Made by a program: the position numbers and the translations under genes. A stretch of 64,000 bases of DNA from Candidatus Limivivens intestinipullorum (lineage in GTDB: Bacteria; Bacillota; Clostridia; Lachnospirales; Lachnospiraceae): NCBI GenBank assembly GCA_018711185.1, contig DVIQ01000043.1, positions 49,387 to 113,386 of the forward strand. The letters run 5' to 3'. Shown piece after piece: positions 60,955 through 64,000 of this stretch; positions within the stretch are counted from its first letter, which is position 1, and each line of letters starts with the position of its first letter. The notes beneath the pieces were generated by a model. It saw nothing but the letters and a program-made list of their open reading frames with translations. It ran no database searches and was not told the origin of the DNA.

Positions 60955-62307
60955 ATGAAAATTTTATTGAAAAACGCCATGATCATCACCATGAACGGAA
61001 ACAGGGAAGTATACCGAGAAGGGGATCTGCTCATCCAGGACGACAAAATCGCGAAGCTGGGCCATTTTGAACGCCCTGCGGACTGCGACGAGGTTCTGGA
61101 CTGCTCCGGCAAGTATATTATGCCAAGCCTTGTAAACACTCACACCCACACCTCACAGCAGCTTGCCAGAGGTCTGGCGGATGATGTGGATCTTCTCACC
61201 TGGCTTCGGGAGCGGATCTGGCCCTATGAGAGCAACATGACCGAGGAGGATTCCTACATATCCACCCTTCTTTTCTGCGCGGAGCAGATCAAAGCCGGCT
61301 GCACCTCTGTGGCGGAGCCTGGCGGCCAGTTCGTCTCCGGCATGGCAAAAGCTGTGACAGAGGCAGGTATCCGGGCAAAGCTCGCCAAGTCCGTCATGGA
61401 CTGCGGCGAAGGACTTCCCCCCGCATGGCAGCATTCCGCCGACGAGGAGCTGGCGAAGGAAGAGGAAGATCTGAAGAAATACCACAATACCGCAGACGGC
61501 CGCGTTCAGGTGTGGTTTGGCATCCGCACCATCTTCAACGCCACCGATGAATTGATTTTAAGAAGCAAAGAGCTGGCCGACAAATACGGCGTAGGCGTCC
61601 ACATGCACATCGCCGAGGCGAAATCCGAGGTGGAATACGCAAAGGAAACCAGAGGCTGCACCACCGTCACCCACCTGAACAACCTGGGCTTTCTGGATAA
61701 AAACATCATCGCCGCCCATGCCGTATGGCTTACCAATGAGGAGGTAGAGATGTTCCGCGACCATCAGGTGAAGGTGTCCCACAACCCCGCCTCCGCCATG
61801 CGCGTTCTGGGCTTCGCGAAGATCCCCCGGATGCTCCGGGAAGGCGTCTGCGTGGCGCTTGGAACAGACGGCGCTCCCACAAACAACCGCATGAACATGG
61901 TAGATGAAATGTGGGTGACTTCCCTGATTCACAAAGGATGGCGGCTGGAGCCCGATGTGGTAAAGGCTCAGGAAATTCTGGCCATGGCCACCATAAACGG
62001 CGCGAAGGCTGTAGGTGACGAGGCGCTGTACGGAAGTCTTGAGGAAGGGAAAAAGGCGGATCTGATCATCATTAATCCCGACGCCGGCCCGGATATGGTT
62101 CCCGTCCACGATCCCATCGCCAACCTGGTCACCTCCATGCACAGTACAAACATCGAATGCACCATGTGCGATGGAAAATGGCTGATGAAGGACCGGAAGC
62201 TTCTGACCATCGACGAAGCCGAAATCATCCGCGCCGGGAAGGAACATGCCGCGGCTATCTGCCGCCGGGGCGGCATTCACCTGCCGGATCGGTTTCCTGT
62301 GAGGTAA
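60955..62307 (+). CDS. amidohydrolase, MTA/SAH deaminase family (second copy)
   Basis: The 450-residue protein has the metal motifs NTHTHTSQQLARG, VHMHIAEAKSE, AAHAVWL and GTDGAPTNN, and the same overall layout as the enzyme at 47324-48628. AAGGAGG precedes ATG. It lies divergently from the MTA/SAH nucleosidase gene. The last 53 bases overlap the end of the MBL gene on the other strand. Substrate likely an adenosine- or guanine-type compound; inferred. Confidence 0.88.
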   Translation: MKILLKNAMIITMNGNREVYREGDLLIQDDKIAKLGHFERPADCDEVLDCSGKYIMPSLVNTHTHTSQQLARGLADDVDLLTWLRERIWPYESNMTEEDSYISTLLFCAEQIKAGCTSVAEPGGQFVSGMAKAVTEAGIRAKLAKSVMDCGEGLPPAWQHSADEELAKEEEDLKKYHNTADGRVQVWFGIRTIFNATDELILRSKELADKYGVGVHMHIAEAKSEVEYAKETRGCTTVTHLNNLGFLDKNIIAAHAVWLTNEEVEMFRDHQVKVSHNPASAMRVLGFAKIPRMLREGVCVALGTDGAPTNNRMNMVDEMWVTSLIHKGWRLEPDVVKAQEILAMATINGAKAVGDEALYGSLEEGKKADLIIINPDAGPDMVPVHDPIANLVTSMHSTNIECTMCDGKWLMKDRKLLTIDEAEIIRAGKEHAAAICRRGGIHLPDRFPVR

Positions 62308-63148
62308 CGCCAAGGGCAATCTGCTCTCCCGCCCGCAGGCGCCGCACCCGCCCGCCGAGATATTTTTGCAGCAGCGTAAACCCTATTTCCCCGGTGCAGT
62401 GTCCTGTATAAAGCCATTTCAGGCCGCTGTCCGTGATCCGGGCTGCCATTTTTTGAACTTCCTCTTCTGAAAAAGAACAGATTTCCTCCCCGTTCTTTTT
62501 CCCTTTCATATGAAGCCCTCCCAGAAACGCGTAAAGGCCGCGGCCTGGGAAGGCTTCCTTTATCTCCTCCAAAACCGCGCCGATCCCCGCGTGGGTACAG
62601 CTGTTAAAAATCACCAGACCCTTTTCCGTATCAAAAATCAGGCTCTGCTCATGTTCAAAGGCATCCGGCATAAGAACGCCGTCCCGTTTTGTAAACAGGC
62701 CGGCACGCTCTCCCGTTTTCGCGAGCCCCGAAGCGGTATGCGGCAAAAGAAACACGTCCTCCCCGATCTTTGCGGGCCCTTCCGTCAAACGAAACCGTTC
62801 CCTCTGCTTCTTCACCGCTTCCGGTATCCCGATTTCATGAAGAGTGCCTCCGGAGGTGGAAAAGTACGGAAAAAACGCGTTTTTCTGCGCATAGACCTTT
62901 CCCTTTTCATTCAACCGGAAAAATTTTTCAAATCCTCCCCCATGGTCGTAATGCCCGTGGGACAGGACACATGTCTCTACGTTCTCCATGCAAATCCCCA
63001 GCCGCCGGGCGTTTTCCAGAAACGCCCCGGAGCTGCCGGCATCCAGAAGATACTCCCTTCCCCGAAACCGGATAAAAAAGCTCAGGCCGTGCTCGCAGGC
63101 AAAGCCTTCCATGGCGCTGTTTTCGATTAATACCGCGACTTCCATCAT
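62255..63148 (-). CDS. MBL-fold metallohydrolase (COG1237-like)
   Basis: The 297-residue protein has the metal site LSHGHYDHGGG, later His and Asp in NSCTHAG and a C-terminal YTGHCTGE, a pattern I know from COG1237-type proteins often annotated as dihydropterin-ribofuranosylaminobenzene phosphate synthase-like. Two adjacent ATGs (63148 and 63145) are possible. The 3' end overlaps the amidohydrolase by 53 bases. Exact substrate unknown. Confidence 0.85.
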   Translation of the reverse strand: MMEVAVLIENSAMEGFACEHGLSFFIRFRGREYLLDAGSSGAFLENARRLGICMENVETCVLSHGHYDHGGGFEKFFRLNEKGKVYAQKNAFFPYFSTSGGTLHEIGIPEAVKKQRERFRLTEGPAKIGEDVFLLPHTASGLAKTGERAGLFTKRDGVLMPDAFEHEQSLIFDTEKGLVIFNSCTHAGIGAVLEEIKEAFPGRGLYAFLGGLHMKGKKNGEEICSFSEEEVQKMAARITDSGLKWLYTGHCTGEIGFTLLQKYLGGRVRRLRAGEQIALGVTSQETDPAGECRPGGR

Positions 63149-63216
63149 CCCTCTTCCTTCCTGTTAAACGTTTTTTTGCTTTTATGATATCACAAAAACG
63201 TTTTCCTGACAGGTAC

Positions 63217-63354
63217 TTAAACGAGATTCACCAAAAATCCCGCCGCCAGAGAAAACAGGATGACATACGCCAGATAAAGGACAAATCTCCGGACGCCCAG
63301 GACAATCTTCAATGTGCCCAGGTTTGTGATTTTCCCTTCGCTTTGCAGTTTTAT
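63217..63354 (-). pseudogene. C-terminal fragment of a membrane protein
   Basis: An open stretch of about 45 codons ends at TAA (63217-63219). It encodes a run with KIVLGVRRFVLYLAYVILFS and LAAGFLVNLV, a basic region and one membrane helix, as at the C-terminus of a permease. There is no start, so it is read as a fragment, possibly cut by the event that brought the recombinase. Confidence 0.35.
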
Positions 63355-63382
63355 TCATCAATGTTTATCAGCTCATAGGTTC

Positions 63383-63892
63383 TCAATGCAAAATATCCGG
63401 AATTGGTATACTTCTGGTGGTATCCGGTACCTTCATCCAACTATTCTCATCTTTATAGTAAAAATCTGCATTTCTCAAAAGAAACAGTTGGTCCTTTTTT
63501 ATTCCTGTAGTAAGCAGGATGAGGCTCATAATCCGCAGTTTCTCCGGAAATTCTCCAAGATGTGCTATCAGCAGATCCAGTTTTTGATCCAGGTTATCGA
63601 TTTCATTTACACCCGGATAACTCTTCTTATAATACAACGGAATCGGATTTGAAAACTCTCCAATATAATCTGTCACTTGCAGATAATGTAAAAATGTTGA
63701 AATGACCTGCAGCTTATTATTATAACTTTGCGCAGTAATGCGCCTCATGGACAGGCTTTTTAAATATTCTTCCATGGAATTACGATCAATATCTGTTATG
63801 ACCTTTCCACAGTCTTCCAGAAATCTTAAAAATTCTTTGATATAGGTATGATGAATACGGATGGTTCCTAAATTTAAAGATGTAACTGTCAA
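63383..63892 (-). pseudogene. truncated tyrosine recombinase/integrase
   Basis: The 169-codon frame (TTG start at 63892) has the core-binding SAM-like domain (YIKEFLRFLEDCGKVITDI, MEEYLKSLSMRR, YNNKLQVISTFLHYL) and the first part of the catalytic domain (LRIMSLILLTTGIKKDQLFLL), but stops at SIPIPDILH before the Arg/His-Tyr half. It is a truncated copy. The region is AT-richer than its neighbours, consistent with transfer. Confidence 0.75.
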
Positions 63893-63895
63893 AAG

Positions 63896-64000
63896 TTATT
63901 TCAGGTATCTTTGCAAGCCCTGACGATTCTCATGAGAATGAATGTCTAAAAAGGAAAAACTCTCCACGGCATTACTACGGCTATATCTCTCTGATGAAAT
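63896..64000 (-). CDS. C-terminal end of a gene running off the window
   Basis: The minus-strand frame from the window edge encodes ISSERYSRSNAVESFSFLDI, then a Gln/Arg-rich end and stops at 63896. It directly precedes the truncated recombinase. It may be another recombinase-related protein, but too little is seen to name it. Confidence 0.4.
   Translation of the reverse strand: MSSERYSRSNAVESFSFLDIHSHENRQGLQRYLK

Overview
The window looks like a chromosomal segment of a moderately high-GC, low-spore-era-type Firmicute of the class Clostridia, most probably a gut Lachnospiraceae. The evidence is strong AGGAGG-type ribosome binding sites, frequent TTG/GTG starts, DUF4364 and YhcC-type radical SAM genes side by side, a clpC-radA neighbourhood, a PyrDB/PyrK dihydroorotate dehydrogenase, KtrAB, and DUF606-type paired small transporters. 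This is inference from gene content; no rRNA or tRNA is present to confirm it.

Layout. 1-8 kb: the tail of a Gfo/Idh/MocA oxidoreductase, a secreted protein, then a stress/repair block (GntR regulator, clpC, an endosialidase-like small protein, radA) and a membrane-anchored cadherin-like protein. 8-12 kb: purine genes purE-purM-purN-purD under one clear promoter. 12-16 kb: M29 aminopeptidase, HD phosphohydrolase, small membrane proteins and VanZ. 16-21 kb: pyrC-pyrF-pyrK-pyrD, a decayed AAA-ATPase/nuclease gene, and pyrE with its own promoter. 21-24.8 kb: radical SAM and DUF4364 genes, an internally deleted flavoprotein pseudogene, its intact paralogue and a divergent HxlR regulator. 24.8-30 kb: a five-gene nickel/peptide-type ABC uptake operon. 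30-33 kb: an orphan winged-helix protein and an Agr-like sensor kinase/LytTR pair. 33-38 kb: rarA, a polysaccharide deacetylase, a RACo-like iron-sulfur ATPase. 38-42 kb: a heterodimeric ABC exporter. 42-45 kb: nth and KtrAB. 45-62.3 kb: a large nucleoside salvage region (deoD, deoB, two adenosine-type deaminases, a PfkB kinase, nucleoside hydrolase, NupNOPQ-like ABC transporter, ADP-ribosylglycohydrolase, DUF606 pair, uridine phosphorylase, MTA/SAH nucleosidase). 62-64 kb: an MBL hydrolase and an AT-richer stretch with a truncated tyrosine recombinase.

The pur, pyr and nucleoside regions together would let the cell both build and scavenge nucleotides; the ABC importer brings nucleosides in, and the hydrolase, phosphorylases, kinase and phosphopentomutase feed ribose phosphates and bases into central pools.

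The most unusual signal is not a gene. About twenty short palindromic elements, centred on a TTCAGC-GCTGAA core, are scattered at gene borders. Some are part of a composite element of about 110-135 bp with three hairpins. A second composite (best copy 57067-57206) has the same three-hairpin layout and related spacers but different arm sequences, as if structure rather than sequence were kept. Several of these palindromes supply the stop codons of real genes. No CRISPR array, complete mobile element, prophage or obvious defence system was seen.
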